A DNA stretch of 64,000 bases from Alphaproteobacteria bacterium (GTDB taxonomy: Bacteria > Pseudomonadota > Alphaproteobacteria > ATCC43930 > CGMCC-115725): positions 1 to 64,000 of the forward strand of contig JAFAYW010000042.1 in NCBI GenBank assembly GCA_019240125.1, in the 5' to 3' direction. The translations under genes and the position numbers were made by a program. The notes beneath the pieces were generated by a model, which saw only the letters and a list, made by a program, of their open reading frames with translations, did no database searches and had not been told where the DNA came from. Below, one piece after another: positions 10,740 through 20,761 of this stretch. Position 1 is the first letter of the stretch, and each line of letters opens with the position of its first letter.

Positions 10740-10753
10740 TCCCCCGATCGGCG

Positions 10754-11521
10754 TTATTGCAGTCGGGTTTCACGCGACCTGGCACGGCGCCAATCTCCGG
10801 CGATCGCCTGGAACACCGCCAAGGCGGCGAGAGCGGCCGTCTCGGCGCGCAGCACCCTCGGGCCAAGCCCGACGCGGTTAACAATGGGAAGTTTACCGAG
10901 AGCGTCAAGCTCCGTTTCAGTCAACCCCCCTTCCGGACCGATCAGCACCGCCACCGGTGTTTCGTGCACGCTGGTTGCAAGCACCTCAGCCAGCGGCACG
11001 CCGCCGCCGGTCTCATCGCACACGATCAGCCGCCGCTCCTTTGACCACGCCGCCAGCATATGATCAAACGATTGCGGTTCCGCGACCGTGGGCACGCTCA
11101 ACCGCTCACTCTGCTCGGCAGCAGCGGTCGCCAAGGAATGCAGCCGTTCGCGATTGAGACGCTCGGGCTGAGTGCGTGCCGTCCATATCGGGACGAAAGC
11201 ACCGGCGCCGAGTTCGCAGGCCTTCTCGATCAGCCAGTCGAGCCGAGCCCGTTTGATCGGTGCGAAAACGAGCCACGGTCCCACCTCGAACTCGGGAGCG
11301 CGGCGCTGCGCCTCGACCGCGATCATGCCGCCGCGGCGCCCCTGCTGGCGCAGGCGGCACAGCCACTCGCCGTCCCGTTCGTTGAAGGCGGCGATCGGCG
11401 CGCCGTCCGCCAGGCGCAGCACCGTGCGGAGCTTGTGTGCCTGATCCACATCGAGCGCGATTGCCGCACCTGCCGTCAGGGCCGTCGGGATGTAGAGGCG
11501 GGTGGCCGGCCGATCTGGCAT
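10754..11521 (-). CDS. rsmE: 16S rRNA (uracil(1498)-N(3))-methyltransferase
   Basis: AVLIGPEGGLTETELDAL and LGPRVLRAETAALAAL SPOUT motifs. Confidence 0.93.
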   Translation of the reverse strand: MPDRPATRLYIPTALTAGAAIALDVDQAHKLRTVLRLADGAPIAAFNERDGEWLCRLRQQGRRGGMIAVEAQRRAPEFEVGPWLVFAPIKRARLDWLIEKACELGAGAFVPIWTARTQPERLNRERLHSLATAAAEQSERLSVPTVAEPQSFDHMLAAWSKERRLIVCDETGGGVPLAEVLATSVHETPVAVLIGPEGGLTETELDALGKLPIVNRVGLGPRVLRAETAALAALAVFQAIAGDWRRARSRETRLQ

Positions 11522-11584
11522 AATCCGCCCAGATTGAGCGGCCGGCCTCCGATTTTCCAGTTCCGAGTGGACCCATCATCCGAT

Positions 11585-12514
11585 ATGCGCGCCGCCTCAC
11601 CCTTCGGGTCATCCGCGCCGGCGAGCGACATCGTCGCCGGCGATTGGGTGGATCGCTGGCTGCCGCGCTGGGCCGAGCCTTATGCGCGGCTGGCCCGGCT
11701 CGATCGCCCGATCGGCACCTGGCTGCTGCTGTTTCCCGGCTGGTGGGGCATCGCCTTGGCCGGGCCTCGCTGGCCGAACCCATGGCTGATGCTGCTATTC
11801 GCGGTGGGTGCCGTGGCAATGCGGGGCGCCGGCTGTACCCTCAACGACATCGCCGACCGCCACTATGACGGCCAGGTCGCGCGGACGCGGTTGCGGCCCA
11901 TTCCGAGCGGCCGGGTCACGGTATGGCAGGCGGCGCTGTTCATGGCGGCACAGCTGGCCGTTGGCGCCACGATCCTGTTCAGCCTGAATCGCCCGAGCAT
12001 CCTGCTCGGGGTGGCGGTGCTGGTGCTGATCGGCACCTACCCCTTCATGAAGCGCATCACCTATTGGCCGCAATTGTTCCTCGGCCTCAACTTCAACTGG
12101 GGCGCGCTGATCGGCTGGACCGCGGTGACCGGCAGTCTCGCCTGGCCAGCCCTGTGCCTCTATGCCGGCGGCATCTTCTGGACCCTCGGCTACGACACGA
12201 TATACGCCCACCAGGACAAGGAGGATGACGCCCGCATCGGCGTCAAATCCTCAGCCTTGGCGCTCCGCGGCAGGACCCGACCCTTTCTGTTTCTATTCTA
12301 CGCACTGGCATTGCTGCTCTGGGGCGCGGGTGGCGGCACCGCCGGGCTCGGCGGGCTATTCTGGCTCGGGCTGGTCGGATCGGGGATGCAGCTGATCTGG
12401 CAGGCGGCACGGGTCGACACCGAAAACCCGTCGGATTGCCTCGATAAGTTCCGTTCCAATCGATTTGTCGGCTGGCTCTTGCTAGCCGGGATCGTTGCGG
12501 GCCACTTTGCCTGA
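11585..12514 (+). CDS. ubiA: 4-hydroxybenzoate octaprenyltransferase
   Basis: RLDRPIGTWLLLFPGWWGIALA, NDIADRHYDGQVARTRLRPIPSG; start ATG 11585. Confidence 0.92.
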   Translation: MRAASPFGSSAPASDIVAGDWVDRWLPRWAEPYARLARLDRPIGTWLLLFPGWWGIALAGPRWPNPWLMLLFAVGAVAMRGAGCTLNDIADRHYDGQVARTRLRPIPSGRVTVWQAALFMAAQLAVGATILFSLNRPSILLGVAVLVLIGTYPFMKRITYWPQLFLGLNFNWGALIGWTAVTGSLAWPALCLYAGGIFWTLGYDTIYAHQDKEDDARIGVKSSALALRGRTRPFLFLFYALALLLWGAGGGTAGLGGLFWLGLVGSGMQLIWQAARVDTENPSDCLDKFRSNRFVGWLLLAGIVAGHFA

Positions 12515-13166
12515 GGCTCCGGACCGGGTGGGCTTTATCGAGCGCAATACGGCGCTCGAGAGACCGACGTTGATCCCGGAGATCGCGCTCTATCTCGCGA
12601 GCGAAGTGACGCCGCTGTGGCAGGCTACCGAGGCGTCGCTGGCAACCAACGTCATGCCGCCGCCTTTCTGGGCCTTTGCCTGGGTCGGCGGTCAAAGCCT
12701 GGCGCGTTATCTGCTCGATACGCCCGAACAGGTGGCCGGCCGTTCCGTGTTTGATTTTGGCGCCGGCTCCGGCATCGTCGCGATCGCTGCGGCGTTGGCC
12801 GGGGCTACCGAAGTAACCGCTGCCGAGATCGACCCCTATGCCGCCGCGGCGATCCACCTTAATGCCCGCCGTAACGGGGTCGACATCGCCATTTACCCAG
12901 GCGACCCGACCCGCGCCGATCCCATCGCGGCAGACGTCGTGACGGCCGGCGATATTTGCTACGAGCAGCCAATGACGGTGCGGGCTATGGCTTGGCTGCG
13001 AGTGGCGGCAGGGCGTGGCAGCCTGGTTCTGCTCGGCGACCCGGGTCGCACCTACCTGCCACATACCGGGCTCGTCGAGGTAGCGCGCTACAGCGTACCG
13101 ACGACCCGCGAATTGGAAGACCGCGATGTGCGCGAGGGCATTGTCTACCGCGTCCTGCCGGAATAG
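12495..13166 (+). CDS. class I SAM-dependent methyltransferase (ETFB-lysine / PrmA-like)
   Basis: PPPFWAFAWVGGQSLARYLLD, VFDFGAGSGIVAIAAALAGA. Confidence 0.82.
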   Translation: MRATLPEAPDRVGFIERNTALERPTLIPEIALYLASEVTPLWQATEASLATNVMPPPFWAFAWVGGQSLARYLLDTPEQVAGRSVFDFGAGSGIVAIAAALAGATEVTAAEIDPYAAAAIHLNARRNGVDIAIYPGDPTRADPIAADVVTAGDICYEQPMTVRAMAWLRVAAGRGSLVLLGDPGRTYLPHTGLVEVARYSVPTTRELEDRDVREGIVYRVLPE

Positions 13167-13169
13167 CCG

Positions 13170-14204
13170 TTAGTCTGCACCCGCGCCGCCGCAAAGATGG
13201 TCGAAGGCGGTAATCCACCCGGCGATTGCCGTCGGCCAGTCGGGTAAGCGCGCCGCCGCCCGTCGCGCGCCGGCGGCAAGACGCGCCGCCAGCCCGGGCT
13301 CCGCGATGAGACGGCGCAGCGCGTCCCCGAACGCGGCGGCATCGCCCGGCGGCACGAGCAACCCCGCGTCGGGCGGAACAATCTCCGCGACCGCCCCAGC
13401 CGTGGTCGAGACCTGCGGCAACCCCCATGCCATCGCCTCCGCCCAGGCCATACCGTAACCCTCGTGCAGGGAAGCCGAGACAAACGCGTCCGTCGCGGCA
13501 TAGGCGCCCGCGGCCTCGTCGGGCGGCTTGGCGCCAACCAGATATACGCGCGTGCCCAGATCCCGCTCGGCAATCGCCCGGCGTAGCCGCTCAGCGGCGG
13601 CTGCATCGCGATCCAGCGCGCCGATGCAGCACAGTTCCCAGTCGAGATCAGCCAGCCCCGCCAGCGCCTCGATCAGCACTCGATGGCCTTTGCGGGGTAT
13701 TATGTTCGCGACGTATAGCAGCCGCCGTACCGGGCCGCCGGCTCGCATCGGCAGCGGGTTTGGTTTGTCGGTGCCTGGCGGGGTTACCGCGATACGGTCC
13801 ACCGGCACGCCAAGTGCCGCGACCGCGGCGGCGCTCCGCTGGCTGGGGCAGAGCGCGCCGCGAAAGAGCGGCAGAAGGCGTTGCTCCAATGCTTCCGCGG
13901 CGCGCAGCTCGGACAGCGGCAGGCCATATTCCTGGCTTAGCGGATGATGCACAAAGGCGACCGCACGGCACCGCTCCGTCAACTCGGGTACGGCAGCGCT
14001 GATTGCGGGCAGCGCCGTTCCGTCGATGGCGACCGGCAGGCCAGGCGGCAAGGCCGCGATTTCACGTGAAACATCGCCGGCGGTTTCGAGGATGACGACC
14101 TCGCGCCCGGCATCGCGGAGACCGCCGACGATACGGCGATTGAAGAGCTGGCCTCCCGTGAGATCAGTCAGTCGGCCTTCGACGACAAAGGCCAGACGCC
14201 TCAC
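13170..14204 (-). CDS. glycosyltransferase family 4 protein
   Basis: RRLLYVANIIPRKGHRVLIEAL, ASLHEGYGMAWAEAMAWGLPQVST. Confidence 0.88.
   Translation of the reverse strand: MRRLAFVVEGRLTDLTGGQLFNRRIVGGLRDAGREVVILETAGDVSREIAALPPGLPVAIDGTALPAISAAVPELTERCRAVAFVHHPLSQEYGLPLSELRAAEALEQRLLPLFRGALCPSQRSAAAVAALGVPVDRIAVTPPGTDKPNPLPMRAGGPVRRLLYVANIIPRKGHRVLIEALAGLADLDWELCCIGALDRDAAAAERLRRAIAERDLGTRVYLVGAKPPDEAAGAYAATDAFVSASLHEGYGMAWAEAMAWGLPQVSTTAGAVAEIVPPDAGLLVPPGDAAAFGDALRRLIAEPGLAARLAAGARRAAARLPDWPTAIAGWITAFDHLCGGAGAD
14058..14073. promoter_or_regulatory. parS-like palindrome inside the glycosyltransferase CDS
   Basis: GATTTCACGTGAAACA, 14/16 match to TGTTTCACGTGAAACA with a 12-bp perfect palindromic core. 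Confidence 0.55.
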
Positions 14205-14678
14205 TCAGCCGCCGGGTGAGGCTACGCCAAGTTCGCTGCGCGCGACCTGCGGCGACACCAGCGACACGTAGAACGTGTCACGGGTTATCTGGGTCACGCC
14301 ACCATCCGAGCTCCAGGAATCAGAGGCGAGGATCTTGGCAAAACCCTCTTGGCCCGGCGCCAGCGCGATATCCTTCGCCTGATTGGTGTCCTGGCCGAAG
14401 CTCTCCACCGTGAGGTGGTAGGTACCGGGCGGCACATCGCGGAATACCGGTGTCCCATCGGCGCCGACTGTCACCGTCGGCGTGCCGTTGAGCGAGACCC
14501 TGGCATCGTTCAGGCTCACCGAGGGCTCATAGGAGCGGTAGAACCACAGGCGAGCGGCCCCGGCGGGGATCGGCGTACTGAGCGCGACATTGCGGGCGGC
14601 GGGTGATTGGACGCAGCCGGCCAGCGCGAGCAGTGCGCCACAAAGCAACGGCAGGCGGGGATGGACAAGCGTGTGCAT
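14205..14678 (-). CDS. putative lipoprotein with a carboxypeptidase-regulatory/DUF2846-like beta domain
   Basis: Lipobox LALAGC; DVPPGTYHLTVESFG motif. Confidence 0.65.
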   Translation of the reverse strand: MHTLVHPRLPLLCGALLALAGCVQSPAARNVALSTPIPAGAARLWFYRSYEPSVSLNDARVSLNGTPTVTVGADGTPVFRDVPPGTYHLTVESFGQDTNQAKDIALAPGQEGFAKILASDSWSSDGGVTQITRDTFYVSLVSPQVARSELGVASPGG

Positions 14679-14851
14679 GACGGGTGGCTCCTTGCTGAGG
14701 CGCCGGTTGGGCACCGCACGACACCAGCTGCGGCGGCATGACGCAACACACAGTTTCGCGAGCGCTTTCGTTGTGTCCTGCTCATCCTCGCGCCACTTGT
14801 GCTCGTCAGCGCGGCCGCTAGGATCGCGCGTCAGCGTCTATGGGAAGCACC

Positions 14852-15115
14852 ATGCGTCCTCTTGTTGTCCTCGCCCTGTTGCTATTGGCGGCTTGTACCG
14901 AGTCGTCGGCGACACGTATTGCCGAAAACACGTTCCAGATCGAAGGACCGCCCTGCGCCAGCTGCGGCGATGGTCCTAACGAGCGCCTCGCCAGTCGCAT
15001 CTGTCAGGGCAAGGGCTATTACGTCCTTAACTCCGAGAGCCACAGGGGTGGCCCGGACCGCGCCACCGACGAAATCAACCCGATGACCGTATGGACGATC
15101 CGCTGCATCAAGTAG
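14852..15115 (+). CDS. small putative lipoprotein
   Basis: MRPLVVLALLLLAAC lipobox; four later Cys residues. Confidence 0.6.
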   Translation: MRPLVVLALLLLAACTESSATRIAENTFQIEGPPCASCGDGPNERLASRICQGKGYYVLNSESHRGGPDRATDEINPMTVWTIRCIK

Positions 15116-15121
15116 ACCGGG

Positions 15122-16615
15122 TCAACGCGGCCGCAGGGTGGGGAACGCGATCACGTCGCGGATCGACGGGCTATCCGTCAGAAGCATGACCAGCCGGTCG
15201 ATGCCGATCCCGAGGCCGCCGCAGGGCGGCAACCCGTACTCGAGCGCGGTGACGTAATCCTCGTCGAGCGGCTGCGCCTCTTCATCGCCGGCGGCGCGCG
15301 CCTGCATTTGCGCCTCGAAGCGCGCCCGCTGATCGAGCGGATCGTTGAGCTCGGAAAACGCATTGGCGACCTCCCAGCCATAGACATACGTCTCGAACCG
15401 CTCGACAAGGCGCGGATCGTTGCGATCTCCCTTAGCGAGTGGAGAGATGTCGCGTGGGAAGCCGGTCACGTGGGTCGGCTGGATCAGCGTGTCCTCGACC
15501 CGCGCACCGAACACCGCCTCAAGCGCCTGTCCCCAATTTTCCGCGCCATTCAAGGCACAGCCGAGATGTGCCGCAGCGGCCCGAGCCGACGTCGCATCGT
15601 TGATCGCGAGAAAATCGGTGCCCGTCGCCTGGAGCACGAGTTCGGCCATGCTGCGCCGCGGCCAGGGCGGGGACAGGTCGATCTCCGCGCCGCCGTAACC
15701 GAGCTTCGTTCCACCTGTCGCGACCGTCGCGACATGCGCCACCAGCTGCTCAGTCAGCGTCATCATGTCGGTGTAATCGGCATAGGCCTCGTAGAGTTCG
15801 AGCGAGGTGAATTCCGGGTTGTGCCGTGGCGACAGTCCCTCATTACGAAAACAGCGATTGATCTCGAACACCTTGTCCGAGAGCCCGCCGACCACCAGCC
15901 GCTTCAGGTGCAATTCCGGGGCGATGCGCAGGTAGAGGTCGATATCGAGTGCGTTGTGGTGGGTGATGAACGGCTTGGCCGAGGCGCCACCCGCGATCGA
16001 GTGCAGCATCGGCGTCTCGACCTCGAGATAATCCCGCCCGGTCAGCCAGGCACGCATCGCCGACACCACGCGGCTGCGCCGCCGCAAGGTTTCGCGGCTC
16101 TGCGGGTTCATGATCAGGTCGAGATAGCGCTGGCGGTAGCGCAATTCGACATCGGCGAGACCATGATATTTCTCGGGCAGCGGGCGCAATGTCTTGGCCA
16201 GCATCGTGATGCCGGTGGCATTGACCGTGAGCTCGCCGCGCGGCGTCCGCCTGATCTTGCCGGCGACACCGATCAGGTCGCCAAGGTCGAGGAGCTTCAG
16301 CAGCGCGATGCCTTCCGGCGACAGGTAGTCCTTGTGGCTGAAGACCTGAATTTTCCCTGACGAATCGTGCAGGTCGATGAACATGCCGCTGTTGCGGATG
16401 GCGCGGATGCGGCCAGCGATCCTCACCTGTTCGCCGGTGTCGGTGCCGGCAGCCAAGTCGGCATGGCGCTGTTCGAGGGCTGCCGCGAGATCGCTGCGCG
16501 CAAAGCTGACCGGGTAGGGATCGATCCCCAGACCCCGCAGCGCCGTCAGCTTGTCGAGCCGGGCGCGGCGAAATACATCATCGTCAGGCCTTACGTCGGC
16601 GGGCATCGACCGCAC
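15122..16615 (-). CDS. lysS: lysyl-tRNA synthetase, class II
   Basis: [62 protein letters not shown]. Confidence 0.97.
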   Translation of the reverse strand: MRSMPADVRPDDDVFRRARLDKLTALRGLGIDPYPVSFARSDLAAALEQRHADLAAGTDTGEQVRIAGRIRAIRNSGMFIDLHDSSGKIQVFSHKDYLSPEGIALLKLLDLGDLIGVAGKIRRTPRGELTVNATGITMLAKTLRPLPEKYHGLADVELRYRQRYLDLIMNPQSRETLRRRSRVVSAMRAWLTGRDYLEVETPMLHSIAGGASAKPFITHHNALDIDLYLRIAPELHLKRLVVGGLSDKVFEINRCFRNEGLSPRHNPEFTSLELYEAYADYTDMMTLTEQLVAHVATVATGGTKLGYGGAEIDLSPPWPRRSMAELVLQATGTDFLAINDATSARAAAAHLGCALNGAENWGQALEAVFGARVEDTLIQPTHVTGFPRDISPLAKGDRNDPRLVERFETYVYGWEVANAFSELNDPLDQRARFEAQMQARAAGDEEAQPLDEDYVTALEYGLPPCGGLGIGIDRLVMLLTDSPSIRDVIAFPTLRPR

Positions 16616-16803
16616 TCCAATCGCGAACGGGAAATTCGCTGGTCTTTAGCGCATATGCGCCGCCCACCGCCATTGTCCACGCGAGACGATACGCTCAGGC
16701 GAACTCCGCTGCGCCGCGCGGCACGTCTGTTTTGCGGGTCGAGGGGAATACGCCGCGGCCGCAAACCGTATTTCTAAAAGCGGTTCGAGCAGGGAGTGCT
16801 GAG

Positions 16804-17193
16804 ATGCCAGGATCGGTGATACGGACAGCGCTTGCTGCCGGAGTCGTGATGGCCTGTGGCCTCGGGGCTTATTCAACCACGGCGCAGGCCCACCATTTCT
16901 GGCCCGGCTTTTACGACGACCCGTACGATGGCCCAGCCTATCCCCGGCCTGTTTTCTATCCGCACCATTTTGACGCGCCGCCCCCGGCGCCGGTAGTTGT
17001 CGAGCGGCCGATCATCGTCGAGCGGCCGGTGGTTGCCTACATGCCGCCGCCACCACCTGCCTATGTATACAGCTACAGTTACCGGTATCGAACGCACTAC
17101 CGGACGCACCGCGTGCACCATGTTGTGAGCCACCCTGCGGCCTGCTCGTGCAATTGCTGTCCCGCCGCTCCGGCCGTCAACTCCGGCAGCTAG
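16804..17193 (+). CDS. hypothetical exported His/Tyr/Pro-rich protein with Cys-rich C-terminus
   Basis: Signal-like N-terminus MPGSVIRTALAAGVVMACGLGAYSTTAQA followed by repeated H/P/Y tracts and CSCNCC. Confidence 0.6.
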   Translation: MPGSVIRTALAAGVVMACGLGAYSTTAQAHHFWPGFYDDPYDGPAYPRPVFYPHHFDAPPPAPVVVERPIIVERPVVAYMPPPPPAYVYSYSYRYRTHYRTHRVHHVVSHPAACSCNCCPAAPAVNSGS

Positions 17194-17249
17194 CCTAGAG
17201 GGCATAGCCGGCGCGGAGCCGGCGGGGGGCCGCCGCGCGCTGCGGCGGC

Positions 17250-18977
17250 TCAGTCGCCCGCCACGGCGGCTTGGGCGACCTGATAGCGGCCGAGATCGAC
17301 GACATTCTCGTGGAACCGGCGCAGCGTGCCATGATGGCCGACGCTGACGACGGTCGGGCCCCACTCGGCCTCGCGCACTAGCCGGTAGAGCGCCGCCTCG
17401 GCGGTCTCGTCAAGCGCCGAGGTCGCCTCGTCAAGAAACACGATTTCAGGCCGCATCAGCAAAACCCGGGCAAAACCCAGCCGCTGTTGCTCGCCGCCGG
17501 AAAGCCGCAGCGCCCAATTACCTTCGTCCTCCAAGTGGTCGATCAGATAGGGCAGCCCCACGGCACGCAGCGCCGCCTCAAGATCGGCGTGCGACGGGCG
17601 GGGCTTGAGCCTGGGATAGGCGATCGCATCCGCCAGGGTCCCGAGCGGCAGATACGGGCGCTGCGGCAGGAACATCGCGTTGCCCTCGCCCAACCGAACC
17701 CGGCCGCTGCCAAATGGCCACAGTCCCGCAATGGCGCGCAACAACGTGCTTTTGCCAACACCGGAGGGACCGGTGATCAATACTGGCTCGCCTGGTTTCG
17801 CCGCCAACCCGATGTCCTCGCGCAGGACGTCGCCGCCCGGCAGGCGCAGATCGAGCCCGTGGACTTCGACACCGGCACCGCTCCGATCGATCGCTATCGG
17901 CTGCTCTCCGTTTTGCGCAGCGACAATGTCGTCAACTTTAGCGCGGAAGCCGCCTAGCCGTTCGACCACAGATTGATACTCGGCGATCTCGGTGTAACTC
18001 GTGACGATAAAGGATAGCGAATCCTGCACTTGGCCGAATGCGGAGGCGATCTGCATCAGGCCGCCCAGTTGAATCTGCTTCGCGAAATAGCGCGGCGACG
18101 CGACCAGGAACGGGAATACCACGGCCAGTTGCTGATAGCCGGTGGTGAACCAGGTCAGTTTCTTGCGGCGGCGAATTACCCCCCACCAGTTCAGCACGAT
18201 GTGGGCGAAGCGCGACTGAAAGACGTCCATCTCGTGGTTTTCACCGCGATAGAACGCGACGCTCTCGGCATTTTCCCGGAGCCGCACCAGGCTGAAGCGG
18301 AAATCCGCCTCGTAGCGCTGCTGGTTGAACAACAGGGTCACCAGCGGCTTGCCGATCTTTTGGGTGAGCCAGGTGCCGCCGACGGCGTAGATGATGGCGG
18401 CAAGCACCATGTAGCCGGGGATCGTGATGTGCGCGTCGCCGAACAATGGAATGGTCAACGCACCCGACAAGCTCCACAGGATGAACAGGAACGAAAACAA
18501 GGTGACGACCGAGTTCATCAGCCCCAGCGACAGGGTCAGCGTGATCGAGGTAAAGCGATCGAGGTCCTCTGAGATTCGCTGATCTGGATTGTCAGTCGCG
18601 TTATGGTCGAGCTGCATCCGATAGTAGGCCTGCTTGTCGAGCCAGGCCTTCAAGAACCGATCGGTGAGCCAGCGCCGCCAGCGTATCTGCAGAATCTGCC
18701 GCAGATAAAGCTGGTAGACCGCGACAATGATAAGGGCGACCGCGATCCCACCAAAGATCGCAAACTGGCGCCAGAAACCACCCCAATCGTAATTCTGCAG
18801 GGCGTTGTAGAAATCGTTATTCCAGGCGTTGAGACGAACGTTGAGCCAAACGGAAGTCAGGTTGAGCGCGATGACGGAGCCGAGCAGCCCCCTGGCGGTC
18901 CATCTTTCCTCGCCCCGCCAGTAGGGCCAGGACAGCCGCCATGCCGTGCGCACCAGCCCCCATCTTGGCGACCCCAT
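17250..18977 (-). CDS. ABC transporter ATP-binding/permease fusion (SbmA/BacA-YddA-like)
   Basis: N-terminal TM domain with WRRWLTDRFLKAWL, C-terminal GPSGVGKSTLLRAIAGLWPFGSG, LSGGEQQRLGFAR, LDEATSALDE. Confidence 0.92.
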   Translation of the reverse strand: MGSPRWGLVRTAWRLSWPYWRGEERWTARGLLGSVIALNLTSVWLNVRLNAWNNDFYNALQNYDWGGFWRQFAIFGGIAVALIIVAVYQLYLRQILQIRWRRWLTDRFLKAWLDKQAYYRMQLDHNATDNPDQRISEDLDRFTSITLTLSLGLMNSVVTLFSFLFILWSLSGALTIPLFGDAHITIPGYMVLAAIIYAVGGTWLTQKIGKPLVTLLFNQQRYEADFRFSLVRLRENAESVAFYRGENHEMDVFQSRFAHIVLNWWGVIRRRKKLTWFTTGYQQLAVVFPFLVASPRYFAKQIQLGGLMQIASAFGQVQDSLSFIVTSYTEIAEYQSVVERLGGFRAKVDDIVAAQNGEQPIAIDRSGAGVEVHGLDLRLPGGDVLREDIGLAAKPGEPVLITGPSGVGKSTLLRAIAGLWPFGSGRVRLGEGNAMFLPQRPYLPLGTLADAIAYPRLKPRPSHADLEAALRAVGLPYLIDHLEDEGNWALRLSGGEQQRLGFARVLLMRPEIVFLDEATSALDETAEAALYRLVREAEWGPTVVSVGHHGTLRRFHENVVDLGRYQVAQAAVAGD

Positions 18978-19066
18978 TCCTGCACTCCGCTTTCGTCACA
19001 CGCTTGTATTGTCATAAGCCTGCCGAATGCTCGGCATGCCCATCATAAGATTGGCGGCGTTTAACA

Positions 19067-19513
19067 ATGCCGCCTGAGTCTAACGCCGCCGGGCTTGCCC
19101 GCGGCATCTGCCGCGCGCTTGCCCAACTCGGCTATGCCAGCCTCGTCGAGTTCTCACTGGCCAATGGCCGGCGCGCCGACATTCTCGCCCTCGGCAGAAC
19201 CGGCGATCTGATCATTGTCGAGATCAAAACTTCGGTGGCGGATTTCCGCTCGGATCGGAAATGGCCCATCTATCGCGAGTTTGCAGATCGGCTGTATTTC
19301 GCAGTTCCCAACGGGTTTCCGGTTGTTCTGATCCCCGAAGATTGTGGCCTGATAGTGGCAGATGACTTCGGCGCGTCGCTTGTCAGGCACGGTTCACCAT
19401 CGGCGCTAACCGCCGCGCGGCGACGCGCCTTGACGTTGCGTTTCGCGCTGATCGCGGCGCAACGGTTACGGCGCCATCTTGACCCCGATTCCGTTTGGTT
19501 CGGTGGTGTCTAG
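19067..19513 (+). CDS. mmcB: MmcB family DNA repair protein (putative endonuclease)
   Basis: RADILALGRTGDLIIVEIKTSVADFRSDRKWPIYREFADRLYFAVP. Confidence 0.87.
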   Translation: MPPESNAAGLARGICRALAQLGYASLVEFSLANGRRADILALGRTGDLIIVEIKTSVADFRSDRKWPIYREFADRLYFAVPNGFPVVLIPEDCGLIVADDFGASLVRHGSPSALTAARRRALTLRFALIAAQRLRRHLDPDSVWFGGV

Positions 19514-19518
19514 GCAGA

Positions 19519-20061
19519 TCAGTCAAGCGTGGATCGGGTGCGCCGCAACAACAGATAAAGCGCCGCCGAGCCGCCGTCGCGCGGTTGCGCCGCCGTCACC
19601 GCGAGCAGCTCGTGACGAAGAGAGGGCTCGTTGAGCCAGCGCGGCACGGCGCTCTTGAGAACGCCGCCGCTCATCCGTCCGTGGCCGGTGATGACCAGCA
19701 CGCAGCGGCGGCCCAACACGCGCGATGTCGCGACAAAGCGACTGACCGCGCGGTGCGCCTCATCCTGAGTCATCCCATGCAGATCGAGGCGCGCCTCGAT
19801 CGGGTAGCGACCGCGCCGCAGGCGGTCGAGGCTGGCGCGATCGATGCCGGCGTGGCGATCGAGCGGCGGTAAGGGGATCGGCACCGGGGGAACGGGCAGC
19901 TTCGGAGCGGCCGCCCGTGGCGCTGATGACAGCGCTGGCTCCGGCGCCGCGATCCTGGCCGGTGTTGGCGCGGGCCGCGACGACCGACCGCGCAGCGGCG
20001 CGACATCATGCATCGCGCGCCGCCACAGACCGAGTTCGTCAGGCGTCAGACGGCGCGCCAT
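19519..20061 (-). CDS. Smr/MutS2-domain protein
   Basis: LDLHGMTQDEAHRAVSRFV and VITGHGR motifs. Confidence 0.88.
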   Translation of the reverse strand: MARRLTPDELGLWRRAMHDVAPLRGRSSRPAPTPARIAAPEPALSSAPRAAAPKLPVPPVPIPLPPLDRHAGIDRASLDRLRRGRYPIEARLDLHGMTQDEAHRAVSRFVATSRVLGRRCVLVITGHGRMSGGVLKSAVPRWLNEPSLRHELLAVTAAQPRDGGSAALYLLLRRTRSTLD

Positions 20062-20761
20062 CCGCAGAATTCCCGTCCACATCCCCAACCACGACGATAT
20101 GCAAGCGGCGCGGCCCGTGCGCGCCGAGCTGGATGCGCTGCTCGATATCCCCGGTACGCGACGGGCCGGTGATCAGATTGACAGTGCGAGGCCACCCCTC
20201 GCCGGAATTCGCGGCGCGCTCGCGGATGAGGTCCCAGCCATCCTCGTAGCCCGCAACGATCTGCCCGGCCCGCACAACAACAATTTGCGTATCGGGCAGA
20301 AAGTTGAGCGTCGTCGGCGTGCCGCTTCCGGATACCAGCATCAATGTGCCCGTCTCGGCAACGGCCGCGAGGCACGGGGTCAATGACACGGCATCGCCCG
20401 GCTCGGCCTTGCCGCGGCGGATCTGCAAAAGCGGCCGGTCTCCCCACGGAACATCCGCGAGGCTGGCATCCGGCGCGACGGCAAGTTCCGCCGGCAGGTT
20501 CTCAGCCGCCAGATAGCGTGCGACCTCGGCCGGAATGTCGGCATCGCAGGCGACCCGCGTCACCGAGGTCTGCACCTCTTCTGCCATCTTGATGAAGAGG
20601 TCGACCCGCGCCGCGCGCGGCAGCGAGGCAGCCCGCGCCGGAATCAGGTTGCGCCGATGCGTCGCCACCCGTTCGCTCAGCGCTGCGGCCGTTTCGACCG
20701 GCACTGCGCCGCGCCCGAGCGAACGGCGGACATTGCGGAGGATGGCGTCGCGGCCGCTCAT
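20039..20761 (-). CDS. lutC: LUD-domain protein, lactate utilisation protein C
   Basis: AVAETGTLMLVSGSGTPTTLNFLPDTQIVVV; ATGA overlap with lutB. Confidence 0.88.
   Translation of the reverse strand: MSGRDAILRNVRRSLGRGAVPVETAAALSERVATHRRNLIPARAASLPRAARVDLFIKMAEEVQTSVTRVACDADIPAEVARYLAAENLPAELAVAPDASLADVPWGDRPLLQIRRGKAEPGDAVSLTPCLAAVAETGTLMLVSGSGTPTTLNFLPDTQIVVVRAGQIVAGYEDGWDLIRERAANSGEGWPRTVNLITGPSRTGDIEQRIQLGAHGPRRLHIVVVGDVDGNSADGAPSDA

Noticed and set aside
15308-16360. 350-aa plus-strand ORF opposite lysS
   Set aside because: Arg/Asp-rich antisense shadow of a well-conserved lysyl-tRNA synthetase.
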